A stretch of 32,856 bases of DNA, taken from positions 1 to 32,856 of the forward strand of contig JAHIQT010000160.1 in NCBI GenBank assembly GCA_018903255.1. Direction: 5' to 3'. The notes under the pieces are model-generated. The model was not told the DNA's origin. It worked only from the letters and a program-made list of their open reading frames with translations, and ran no database searches. The translations under genes were made by a program, and so were the position numbers. Positions 1 through 7,307 of this stretch are shown here, one piece after another. The first letter of the stretch is position 1. Each line of letters opens with the position of its first letter. This DNA comes from Bacillota bacterium (GTDB lineage: Bacteria > Bacillota > Clostridia > Eubacteriales > Eubacteriaceae).

Positions 1-50
1 AAAAGCGTGATCAAAAAATGTGGTAGAATAATAGTGGCAAATAATAATAG

Positions 51-68
51 TTGGCACGAAAACTGCTT
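51..68 (+). promoter_or_regulatory. sigma-54 (-24/-12) promoter for the thiamine-precursor transporter operon
   Basis: TTGGCACGAAAACTGCTT matches YTGGCACG-N4-TTGCW (one mismatch); near-identical to the site at 3151-3168. Confidence 0.8.
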
Positions 69-70
69 AT

Positions 71-112
71 TTAAAATACAACGAATCAAGTTTTTGATTC
101 GTTGTATTTTAA
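71..112 (+). other. perfect 19-bp stem / 4-nt loop hairpin at the predicted 5' end of the transcript
   Basis: TTAAAATACAACGAATCAA-GTTT-TTGATTCGTTGTATTTTAA. Confidence 0.75.
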
Positions 113-134
113 ATATGTCTTGGAGGTGAGAATT

Positions 135-422
135 TTGGCAAAAGTGAATCTAAGCTTACAGGTTTTACCGGTGGTACCGGACAGTGAGATTTATTACGTG
201 GTGGATCAGGTGATTGAGATGATCAGTCAGACCGGCCTCAAGTATCTGGTCGGTCCTTTTGAGACGTCAATTGAGGGCGAACTCGATGAACTCCTGGAGA
301 TTGTTAAGCGCGCCCAGACGATCTGCACCCAACATGGAGCCCAGCGGGTGGTTTCAATCGTGAAAATTGATTACAAGGAAGAAGGCGTCACAATTGATGA
401 GAAAGTATCAAAATATCAGTGA
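135..422 (+). CDS. thiamine-binding protein, MTH1187/YkoF family
   Basis: AKVNLSLQVLPVVPDSEIYYVVDQVIEMI...GPFETSIEGELDELLEIVKRAQ resembles the family; TTG start at 135 after GGAGGTGA, better than ATG 102. Confidence 0.75.
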   Translation: MAKVNLSLQVLPVVPDSEIYYVVDQVIEMISQTGLKYLVGPFETSIEGELDELLEIVKRAQTICTQHGAQRVVSIVKIDYKEEGVTIDEKVSKYQ

Positions 423-1170
423 CAAGCTTATCCCGATTCTGTTTATTCTCGCCATTCTGGTCGTCTGGGAGTTGGTTGTTAACCTAGCTATCGTAGCCCG
501 CTACATCCTCCCAGCCCCCACCGATATTGTCGATGCGTTAATCGCAAACGGCTCGGATATCATAATGCACACCGGGGTAACCTTTTTCGAAGGAATGACC
601 GGCCTGCTGGTGGCGGTTTTATTATCACTGCTTATGGCAATTGTGATGGATCAGTTTCCGATCGTCAAAAAAGCGATCTATCCGGTGCTGGTGATCTCGC
701 AAACGGTGCCGATTATCGTGATTGCGCCGTTACTGGCGATGTGGTTTGGCTTTGGGATCGCCCCAAAAATATTCGTGGTCGTGCTGGTCTGTTTTTTCCC
801 AATTACCGTAAACCTGATTGAAGGCCTCCAAAGTGTTGATGGAGAACTGATTAATCTGGTCCGCTCGATGGGCGCCAGCAAGGGTCAGATTTTTGCCAAA
901 ATCAAGTTTCCCAGCGCCCTGCCTTATTTTTTTTCGGGTCTTAAAATTGCCGCAACCTATAGCATCATGGGAGCGGTCATTGGCGAATGGCTAGGTGGCA
1001 AAGCCGGGCTTGGGGTATACATGTTAAGAGCACGGCATGCCTTTGCCCTGGATCTGGTTTTTGCGTCGATCCTGGTGATTGTTGTCTTGTCGATCATTTT
1101 ATTTTATGGCATTGCCGGGATTCAAAGGGCGCTGATGCCCTGGGAGAAATTAAAGGAGGAAGAGGAATGA
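397..1170 (+). CDS. ABC transporter permease, ThiX / SsuC-like
   Basis: Hydrophobic protein with ABC permease EAA-type region (LINLVRSMGASKGQIFAKIKFPSALPYFFSGLKIA); overlaps downstream lipoprotein gene by ATGA. Confidence 0.8.
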   Translation: MRKYQNISDKLIPILFILAILVVWELVVNLAIVARYILPAPTDIVDALIANGSDIIMHTGVTFFEGMTGLLVAVLLSLLMAIVMDQFPIVKKAIYPVLVISQTVPIIVIAPLLAMWFGFGIAPKIFVVVLVCFFPITVNLIEGLQSVDGELINLVRSMGASKGQIFAKIKFPSALPYFFSGLKIAATYSIMGAVIGEWLGGKAGLGVYMLRARHAFALDLVFASILVIVVLSIILFYGIAGIQRALMPWEKLKEEEE

Positions 1171-2138
1171 AAAAGCGGTTATTACTACTGATCGGAATTA
1201 TTCTGATTACATTAACGGGGTGTACACCAAAAAGCGAAGCGGAAATTACCGTGGTTCTGGACTGGGTGCCCAATACCAATCATACTGGCTTGTATGTGGC
1301 CAAGGAACTGGGCTATTTTGAAGCAGAAGGCCTCGAGGTTGAGATCATTCAACCCAGCGAAGGTGGCAGTGCTGATCTGATTGCCGCCGGACAGGGCGAA
1401 TTTGGGGTCAGTTATCAGGAACAGGTAAGCTATGCCAGAACCGCCGCTAATCCCTTGCCGATAAAGGCCATTGCCGCGATTATCCAGCATAACACTTCCG
1501 GCTTTGCCTCACCGGTTGGGCGTAATATTGTCAGCCCCAAAGATTTTGAAGGAAAAAAATATGGCGGCTGGGGTTCCCCGATGGAAGTAGCGACTTTAAA
1601 GGGGCTAATGGAAGGCAGCAATGCTGATTTTAGTAAACTTGAAATTGTCGATGTGGGAGCGATGGACTATTTTACAGCGGTTAAAGACCACGTTGATTTC
1701 ACCTGGATTTTCTATGGTTGGGATGGCGTTTCGGCCGAGCTGAAGAATGAGCCGATCAATTTTATCAAACTTCAGGATGTCGACAAAAATCTCGATTACT
1801 ATACCCCGGTGATTATTGCCAGTGAAGATTATCTAAAAAAGAATCCCGAAACGGCTAAAAAGTTCTTACGGGCAGTGACCAAAGGCTATCAATACGCGAT
1901 TGAAAATCCTGAAGCAGCTGCCGATTTATTATTGATCGATAACCCCGAAATTGACCGCGAGCTGGCGGTCGCGTCGCAGCAGTATCTGGCTGGTGAATAT
2001 CAGAGCGATGCCCCAAAATGGGGACTCATGCGTACTGAAATTTGGGAAAACTATGGCAAGTGGATGAATGATCAGGGCTTGCTGGAAAATCAGTTAAATG
2101 CCAATGAGGCCTTTACCAATGAATACCTACCAGAATAA
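1167..2138 (+). CDS. ABC transporter substrate-binding lipoprotein, NMT1/ThiY-like (thiamine pyrimidine precursor)
   Basis: Lipobox LTGC; EITVVLDWVPNTNHTGLYVAKELGYFEAEGLEVEII typical of NMT1/THI5-like proteins. Confidence 0.85.
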   Translation: MKKRLLLLIGIILITLTGCTPKSEAEITVVLDWVPNTNHTGLYVAKELGYFEAEGLEVEIIQPSEGGSADLIAAGQGEFGVSYQEQVSYARTAANPLPIKAIAAIIQHNTSGFASPVGRNIVSPKDFEGKKYGGWGSPMEVATLKGLMEGSNADFSKLEIVDVGAMDYFTAVKDHVDFTWIFYGWDGVSAELKNEPINFIKLQDVDKNLDYYTPVIIASEDYLKKNPETAKKFLRAVTKGYQYAIENPEAAADLLLIDNPEIDRELAVASQQYLAGEYQSDAPKWGLMRTEIWENYGKWMNDQGLLENQLNANEAFTNEYLPE

Positions 2139-2871
2139 TTGTGTACTTAAGGTTATGGGGGTAACCAAGGAGTATAACCATAAAAATATCGTTGAAGATA
2201 TTGATATTTACCTGAATCAGGGCGAATTTGTCTCAGTCCTGGGTCCTAGCGGCTGCGGTAAAAGCACGCTGTTTAACGTCATTGCCGGGTTGCTGAAGCC
2301 AGAAGCGGGAAAGGTCATTGTCAACGGCACCGAGGTGACCGGAAAAACCGGGGTGGTCAGCTATATGTACCAGAAGGATTTGCTGCTGCCCTGGCGTAAC
2401 GTCATTGATAACGGCATTTTACCACTGGAAATTCGCGGCATACCTAAAAAAGAAGCCCGCGAAAAGGTAAAGGAGATGCTGGCGGTTTTTCAACTGGAAG
2501 AAGATGGAAAAAAGTATCCGATCCAGTTGTCCGGCGGGATGAAACAACGGGTTTCACTGCTGCGGACGACCATGTTTTCCAGGGAAATCATGCTACTCGA
2601 TGAACCCTTCGGGGGGCTCGATGCCATTACCCGGCTGAAAATGCAGGAATACCTGCTGGAAATATTAAAAAAAATCAAGGGTTCGGTCTTGTTTATTACC
2701 CATGATATCGACGAAGCCATCTTTCTGTCGGATCGGATCTATATCATTAACGGATCGCCAGCTCATATTGTCGAAGAAATAGCCGTGCCAGTTAAACATG
2801 CCAGTCCTGAGCTGATGATGACATCGCCAGAATTGCGCCAACTGCGCAGCAATATTTTAAGACAATTGTGA
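2119..2871 (+). CDS. ABC transporter ATP-binding protein, ThiZ/SsuB-like
   Basis: Walker A GPSGCGKST, signature LSGGMKQR, Walker B MLLDEPFGGLD; overlaps upstream gene. Confidence 0.85.
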   Translation: MNTYQNNCVLKVMGVTKEYNHKNIVEDIDIYLNQGEFVSVLGPSGCGKSTLFNVIAGLLKPEAGKVIVNGTEVTGKTGVVSYMYQKDLLLPWRNVIDNGILPLEIRGIPKKEAREKVKEMLAVFQLEEDGKKYPIQLSGGMKQRVSLLRTTMFSREIMLLDEPFGGLDAITRLKMQEYLLEILKKIKGSVLFITHDIDEAIFLSDRIYIINGSPAHIVEEIAVPVKHASPELMMTSPELRQLRSNILRQL

Positions 2872-2944
2872 AACAGCCGGTCAGCCTGCGCGCCCCTAGC
2901 AACCGGGCCAGATAGATCAATCACGACAAACAGTAGGGTAGTGT

Positions 2945-2970
2945 GTCGGGGCGGTAATTAACCGCCCGCA
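2945..2970. repeat. short palindromic repeat, GGGGCGGT-AATTA-ACCGCCCGC family
   Basis: GTCGGGGCGGTAATTAACCGCCCGCA; related palindromes at 7651-7678 and 24601-24631. Confidence 0.6.
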
Positions 2971-2974
2971 ATCA

Positions 2975-3008
2975 AAGCAGTCTCATAATTGAGACTGCTT
3001 TTCTCTTT
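2975..3008 (+). terminator. Rho-independent terminator of the transporter operon
   Basis: AAGCAGTCTC-ATAATT-GAGACTGCTT followed by T-rich tract. Confidence 0.75.
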
Positions 3009-3037
3009 TTGAGAATTCAATTCTCAAAAAGAGAAAA
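2999..3037. repeat. perfect 19-bp inverted repeat with 1-nt loop
   Basis: TTTTCTCTTTTTGAGAATT-C-AATTCTCAAAAAGAGAAAA. Confidence 0.75.
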
Positions 3038-3103
3038 AATCAGATGATAATTGGTCGAGACCTGCCCTCAATGGCTTGTAAAAATGGAAGTTAAGGCCGT
3101 TTT

Positions 3104-3129
3104 AGTAAACGTTTAAATAAATGTTTACT
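3104..3129. promoter_or_regulatory. dyad-symmetric operator candidate upstream of aco sigma-54 promoter
   Basis: AGTAAACGTTTAAATAAATGTTTACT, inverted repeat of AGTAAACRTTT; about 22 bp upstream of the -24 box. Confidence 0.5.
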
Positions 3130-3150
3130 TAAAAAGAAAGTTTGTCAGGT

Positions 3151-3168
3151 TTGGCACGAAAATTGCTT
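3151..3168 (+). promoter_or_regulatory. sigma-54 (-24/-12) promoter of the acetoin dehydrogenase locus
   Basis: TTGGCACGAAAATTGCTT, full consensus match. Confidence 0.88.
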
Positions 3169-3204
3169 GACATATAACTAACATCAAAACAAGGAGGTTT
3201 GCTT

Positions 3205-3507
3205 ATGGCGTTAAAGGCAGCATTTATTTTTATTGCCCCCAATGCTGATCCGGCGATTCACCGGTCAGTGGTCGAAACCGAAGCAGTCACCCTGATCTCA
3301 GTAGGGGTTTCATCCTACGAATCGGCGGTGGATGCAGCCCTGAAGCTAGTCGCTGAAGGGGTAGTCGCCTTCGAACTCTGCGGTGGGTTCGGAAATCGGG
3401 GAACGGCGATGATCAGTGAAGCCGTTAAAGGAAAAGCCGCAGTCGGTGTGGTTCGCTTTGATATCCATCCCGGGCTGGAGAATAAAAGCGGAGATGATAT
3501 TTTTTAG
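3205..3507 (+). CDS. DUF6506-like small protein
   Basis: MALKAAFIFIAPNADPAIHRSVVETEAVTLISVGV...FELCGGFGNRG; start ATG after AAGGAGGTTTGCTT. Confidence 0.65.
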   Translation: MALKAAFIFIAPNADPAIHRSVVETEAVTLISVGVSSYESAVDAALKLVAEGVVAFELCGGFGNRGTAMISEAVKGKAAVGVVRFDIHPGLENKSGDDIF

Positions 3508-3565
3508 CAGCAGTGCTAGCACCGGCCATGATTAGCAGGTGGTAAAAACGAAGGAGGTGACTCTT

Positions 3566-3925
3566 ATTAAAAAGTTCATCATTGAATTTGGAATGGGAAT
3601 GGATTTTCATGGACAGGATGTTAATAAGGCGGCAGCAAAAGCCATTAAAGACGCAATTTCTCGCAGCTGTCTGATTGGGCTGAGTGAGATCCACGGCTTG
3701 ACCGAAGAAAATTTGAATGAAAAAATGATGATTGAGGCTATTATTGGCGTATCCCGGCCAGAAGATTTAAAGATCGAGGAGCTTAAAAAACTCTTTCCGG
3801 TAGGAACGGTGACCATTAAAGCAGAGAAAGGAGGATTAACAACCGCCGGTCTTTTCTTTCCCGGTTTTGGTGATACCAATAATACCATTGAAGCAGCGAT
3901 AGTATGTGTAACCGTAAGTGTGTAA
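3566..3925 (+). CDS. Lin0512-family protein
   Basis: KKFIIEFGMGMDFHGQDVNKAAAKAIKDAISRSCLIGLSEI; AAGGAGGTG ends 6 nt before an in-frame ATT; GTG at 3539 lacks an RBS. Confidence 0.65.
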   Translation: MKKFIIEFGMGMDFHGQDVNKAAAKAIKDAISRSCLIGLSEIHGLTEENLNEKMMIEAIIGVSRPEDLKIEELKKLFPVGTVTIKAEKGGLTTAGLFFPGFGDTNNTIEAAIVCVTVSV

Positions 3926-3983
3926 ATAACTCGTGTGAATCAGATGCCGCATAAGCGAAGCAGATAAAAAAGGAGGAACTATT

Positions 3984-4970
3984 TTGAAAATTTCAAACGA
4001 AACGATCATTGAAATGTATGAAAAAATGGTAAAAATCAGGAAGTTCGAAAATCGGGCGCTGAATCTTTTTGCTGAAGGTCAGTTTGGCGGATTCGTTCAC
4101 CTTTATATTGGTGAAGAAGCAGTTGCAACGGGGGTATGTGAAAGTTTGCGGGAAGATGACTTTATCACCTCTACCCATCGTGGTCATGGACATATTATTG
4201 CCAAAGGCGGCGATTTAAAATACATGATGGCCGAGCTTTATGGCAAAGATACCGGTTATTGTAAAGGCAAGGGCGGATCAATGCATATTGCGGATGCAAC
4301 CAAGGGCATCCTCGGTGCCAATGGGATCGTTGGTGCTGGCCATAACATTGCTACTGGAGCGGCACTGGGGATTCAGTACAAGGGCACCGATCAGGTTTGT
4401 GCCTGCTTCTTTGGTGATGCCTCAACCAACCAGAGTACCTTCCATGAAGGCTTAAATCTAGCCAGTACCTGGAAATTGCCGGTTGTCTTTATTTGCGAAA
4501 ATAACGGCTACGGAATATCCGTCAGTCAGGCCAGACATCAAAACATCACCGACATCTCGCAGCGCGCTGTTTCATACAATATTCCTGGCATTACGGTCGA
4601 TGGAAATGATGTCTTTGCGGTCTTTGAAGCTGTTTCAGAAGCGGTTGCCAGAGCCCGGAAAGGTCAGGGACCAACCCTTATTGAATGCAAAACCTATCGC
4701 TGGCGTGGTCATTTCGAAGGTGATCCCACGGTTTACCGGCCAGAAGGCGAATTGGAACAATGGAAGAAAAAAGATCCGATTCCCAGGCTAGAAAAATACA
4801 TGCTTGAAAACCAGGTTATGACTCAAGAAGAGATGGATAAACTTAACGAGAAAATTGACGCTCTGGTTGAAGAAGCCGTTGATTTTGCTCAAGCAAGTAA
4901 ATTCCCCGATGTATCATCCGCTGTTGAAGATGTATACACCGATATAATAGAGGAGGGACGATCAAGATGA
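3984..4970 (+). CDS. acoA: acetoin dehydrogenase E1 alpha subunit (TPP-dependent)
   Basis: TPP-E1 alpha motifs (GKGGSMHIAD, FFGDASTNQSTFHEGLNLAS, CENNGYGIS) plus downstream aco genes. Confidence 0.9.
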   Translation: MKISNETIIEMYEKMVKIRKFENRALNLFAEGQFGGFVHLYIGEEAVATGVCESLREDDFITSTHRGHGHIIAKGGDLKYMMAELYGKDTGYCKGKGGSMHIADATKGILGANGIVGAGHNIATGAALGIQYKGTDQVCACFFGDASTNQSTFHEGLNLASTWKLPVVFICENNGYGISVSQARHQNITDISQRAVSYNIPGITVDGNDVFAVFEAVSEAVARARKGQGPTLIECKTYRWRGHFEGDPTVYRPEGELEQWKKKDPIPRLEKYMLENQVMTQEEMDKLNEKIDALVEEAVDFAQASKFPDVSSAVEDVYTDIIEEGRSR

Positions 4971-5938
4971 GAGAGCTCACTTATGGTCAAGGAATCAAAG
5001 AAGGAATGCGGATCAAAATGCTGGAAAATCCTGACGTATTTATTTTTGGAGAAGACGTTGGTCTCTTTGGCGGATGCTTTGGAGTAACAGCAGGATTATT
5101 TGAAGAATTCGGCGAAAAACGCGTCCGGGACACCCCCATCTCTGAAGGTGCCATTATCGGTGCCGCTGTTGGTGCTGCCGCCGTTGGCTTACGGCCGATT
5201 CCAGAGCTGATGTTTGTTGACTTTGCCACCGTAGGGATGGATCAGTTGGTCAATCAGGCCGCTAAAATGCGCTACATGTTTGGCGGTAAACTAAAACTAC
5301 CGATGGTGGTGCGTTTGCCATCCGGTGGCGGTGTCGCAGCTGCTGCCCAGCATTCCCAATCGCTAGAAGCCTGGTTTACCCATGTACCTGGCCTGAAGGT
5401 AGTTTATCCCTCCAATGCTCAGGACGCCATCGGTTTAATGCTCTCAGCCATCGATGATGATAATCCGGTTATCTATCTGGAAAATAAAACCTTGTATGCC
5501 GTTGCCAGCCAAGTCGAAGATGAGGTCAAACCGATTCCGTTGGGAAAAGCGAATATCAAACGGGAAGGTAGTGACGTTACGATTATCACCTATGGTAAAC
5601 AGGTGTACGATTCCTTAAAAGCAGCCGAAATGTTAGAAAAAGATGGCATTGATGTCGAAGTTGTCGATTTGCGATCCCTCTATCCACTGGATACCGAAGC
5701 GATCTTTGAATCAGTTAAGAAAACCCATAAGGTTGTGATTGTCTCGGAAGAAGCCAAACGCGGCAGCTATGCGGGAGAAGTGGCCGCTATTATTGCTGAT
5801 GAATGCTTCTACGAATGTGATGCCCCGATCAAACGGGTTTGTGCCCTCAATACCCCAATTCCCTTTTCCGGAAATCTGGAAGCTTATGTGTTGCCAAATG
5901 CCGACGACGTGGTTCAGGCGGTTAAATCCTTGTTTTAA
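4967..5938 (+). CDS. acoB: acetoin dehydrogenase E1 beta subunit
   Basis: Transketolase-type E1 beta (FGEDVGLFGGCFGVTAGL, PISEGAIIGAAVGAA); overlaps acoA stop by 4 bp. Confidence 0.9.
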   Translation: MRELTYGQGIKEGMRIKMLENPDVFIFGEDVGLFGGCFGVTAGLFEEFGEKRVRDTPISEGAIIGAAVGAAAVGLRPIPELMFVDFATVGMDQLVNQAAKMRYMFGGKLKLPMVVRLPSGGGVAAAAQHSQSLEAWFTHVPGLKVVYPSNAQDAIGLMLSAIDDDNPVIYLENKTLYAVASQVEDEVKPIPLGKANIKREGSDVTIITYGKQVYDSLKAAEMLEKDGIDVEVVDLRSLYPLDTEAIFESVKKTHKVVIVSEEAKRGSYAGEVAAIIADECFYECDAPIKRVCALNTPIPFSGNLEAYVLPNADDVVQAVKSLF

Positions 5939-5971
5939 CCAATAACATATTAACATGGTAAAAGGCCATGG

Positions 5972-6022
5972 TTCTGGAAATAATGGAGTGAAAACGATGA
6001 AATTATTTCCAGAATTTTTTTA
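5972..6022 (+). terminator. terminator-like hairpin between acoB and acoX
   Basis: TTCTGGAAATAAT ... ATTATTTCCAGAA followed by TTTTTTT; 18-nt loop. Confidence 0.65.
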
Positions 6023-6043
6023 AGAGTTACAAGATGCCTGCCG

Positions 6044-6233
6044 TACCGACCAATTGTTAATCTATTGTTTGCTGCGCTACACGAAATCCGCTACGCTTAT
6101 TTCGTGTAAGTCGCGGGCAGTCGCCAACTACAAGCAAAGCTTGTGATTGGCTCGTTGCCTTCGCGCAGGATCGGACAGGTTTATCAACCTGTTCGCCCCG
6201 ATGCAAACAATATGATGTAACAATTGTCGGTAC
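6044..6233 (+). repeat. structured inverted-terminus repeat, copy 1 (190 bp)
   Basis: Starts GTACCGACCAATTGTTA, ends TAACAATTGTCGGTAC; internal hairpins; about 94% identical by eye to inverted copy at 10237-10426. Confidence 0.88.
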
Positions 6234-6288
6234 TACGTTATGGGCTAATTATTAATGCGTTTTAAAGACAGAAAAAGGTGGTGGACTT

Positions 6289-7287
6289 ATGAATTCAATC
6301 GGAATAATTGCCAATCCTGCTTCAGGAAAGGACATCAGACGACTGGTTGCTCATGCAACGGTGATTGATAATAATGAAAAAATAAATATTGTTGAGCGGA
6401 TCATCCTGGGTGCCCAGCAAAATGGGGTGGATCGGGTTTATATGATGCCAGATCCTTACAATATGGGTTATCGCGTGGAGGATAAGCTTAAAACTTCCGG
6501 CGAGTTGCAATGTCAAATTGAAGTGTTCGATTTTTATAAGGAGGACACGGTCGAAGATACCTATAAAGCGGTTCAATTGATGAATCAAAAAAACGCGGGT
6601 TGTATTGTCACCCTGGGGGGTGATGGCACCAATCGGGCGGTGGCCAAAGACATCGGCGAGATTCCGATGATTTCGATCTCCACCGGCACCAACAATGTCT
6701 ATCCAGATATGATTGAAGGCACGATTGCCGGCATCGCCGCGGCAGTAGTGGCTTCCCATAAATTTGACAAAAATGTCTATTCTAATAGAGATAAGATTAT
6801 AGAAATTTACACCGATGGGCAGCTTCGGGATATTGCGCTGATCGATGCGGTGATTTCCCGGGATATCTTTGTCGGTTCCCGGGCGATTTGGCGAGTTGAA
6901 GATATCGAAAAGATCTTCGTAGCCCGAAGTCATCCCGCCTCGATCGGTTTTTCAGCTGTGGTGGGAGGAAAAACCATTATCACCGAAGCAGACGATTATG
7001 GCGCCTATGTCAGCATTGATAAAGATGCCCCTAAAATAAAAATACCGATGTCAGCGGGGATTGTTCTGGCGATTGGTACCAGTGAACCGGTGATTTTAAA
7101 TTTTAACGAAAAATATACATTTACCACCTATTGCCGGGGAACCATTGCACTCGATGGTGAACGAGAAATTGAATTCCATCAAAACCAGGACTTTACCTTT
7201 AAAATCAGCCGCAACGGGCCGTGGCATGTCGATGTTAAAAAAGCCATCGAAGTGGGACAGAAAAACGGATTTTTTAAAGTTTTGTAA
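6289..7287 (+). CDS. acoX: AcoX-like ATP-NAD kinase family protein
   Basis: IGIIANPASGKDIRRL and LGGDGTNRAVAKDI motifs; position within aco cluster. Confidence 0.8.
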   Translation: MNSIGIIANPASGKDIRRLVAHATVIDNNEKINIVERIILGAQQNGVDRVYMMPDPYNMGYRVEDKLKTSGELQCQIEVFDFYKEDTVEDTYKAVQLMNQKNAGCIVTLGGDGTNRAVAKDIGEIPMISISTGTNNVYPDMIEGTIAGIAAAVVASHKFDKNVYSNRDKIIEIYTDGQLRDIALIDAVISRDIFVGSRAIWRVEDIEKIFVARSHPASIGFSAVVGGKTIITEADDYGAYVSIDKDAPKIKIPMSAGIVLAIGTSEPVILNFNEKYTFTTYCRGTIALDGEREIEFHQNQDFTFKISRNGPWHVDVKKAIEVGQKNGFFKVL

Positions 7288-7307
7288 AATAACAGGAGGA
7301 TTGCATT

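Noticed and set aside
1-130. TPP riboswitch upstream of the thiamine-precursor transporter
   Set aside because: No CTGAGA...ACCTGATCTGG-like core found; the leader is short and occupied by a perfect hairpin.
678-881. Antisense ORFs listed in the track within large genes (e.g. 678-881, 2490-2720, 9496-9990, 12243-12515, 18104-18457)
   Set aside because: They lie opposite well-supported CDSs, have no plausible RBS context and no recognisable motifs; typical shadow ORFs.
987-1166. Long N-terminal extension of the ThiY-like ORF starting at 987
   Set aside because: Overlaps the permease gene; the lipoprotein signal MKKRLLLLIGIILITLTGC begins at 1167 with an RBS and ATGA overlap.
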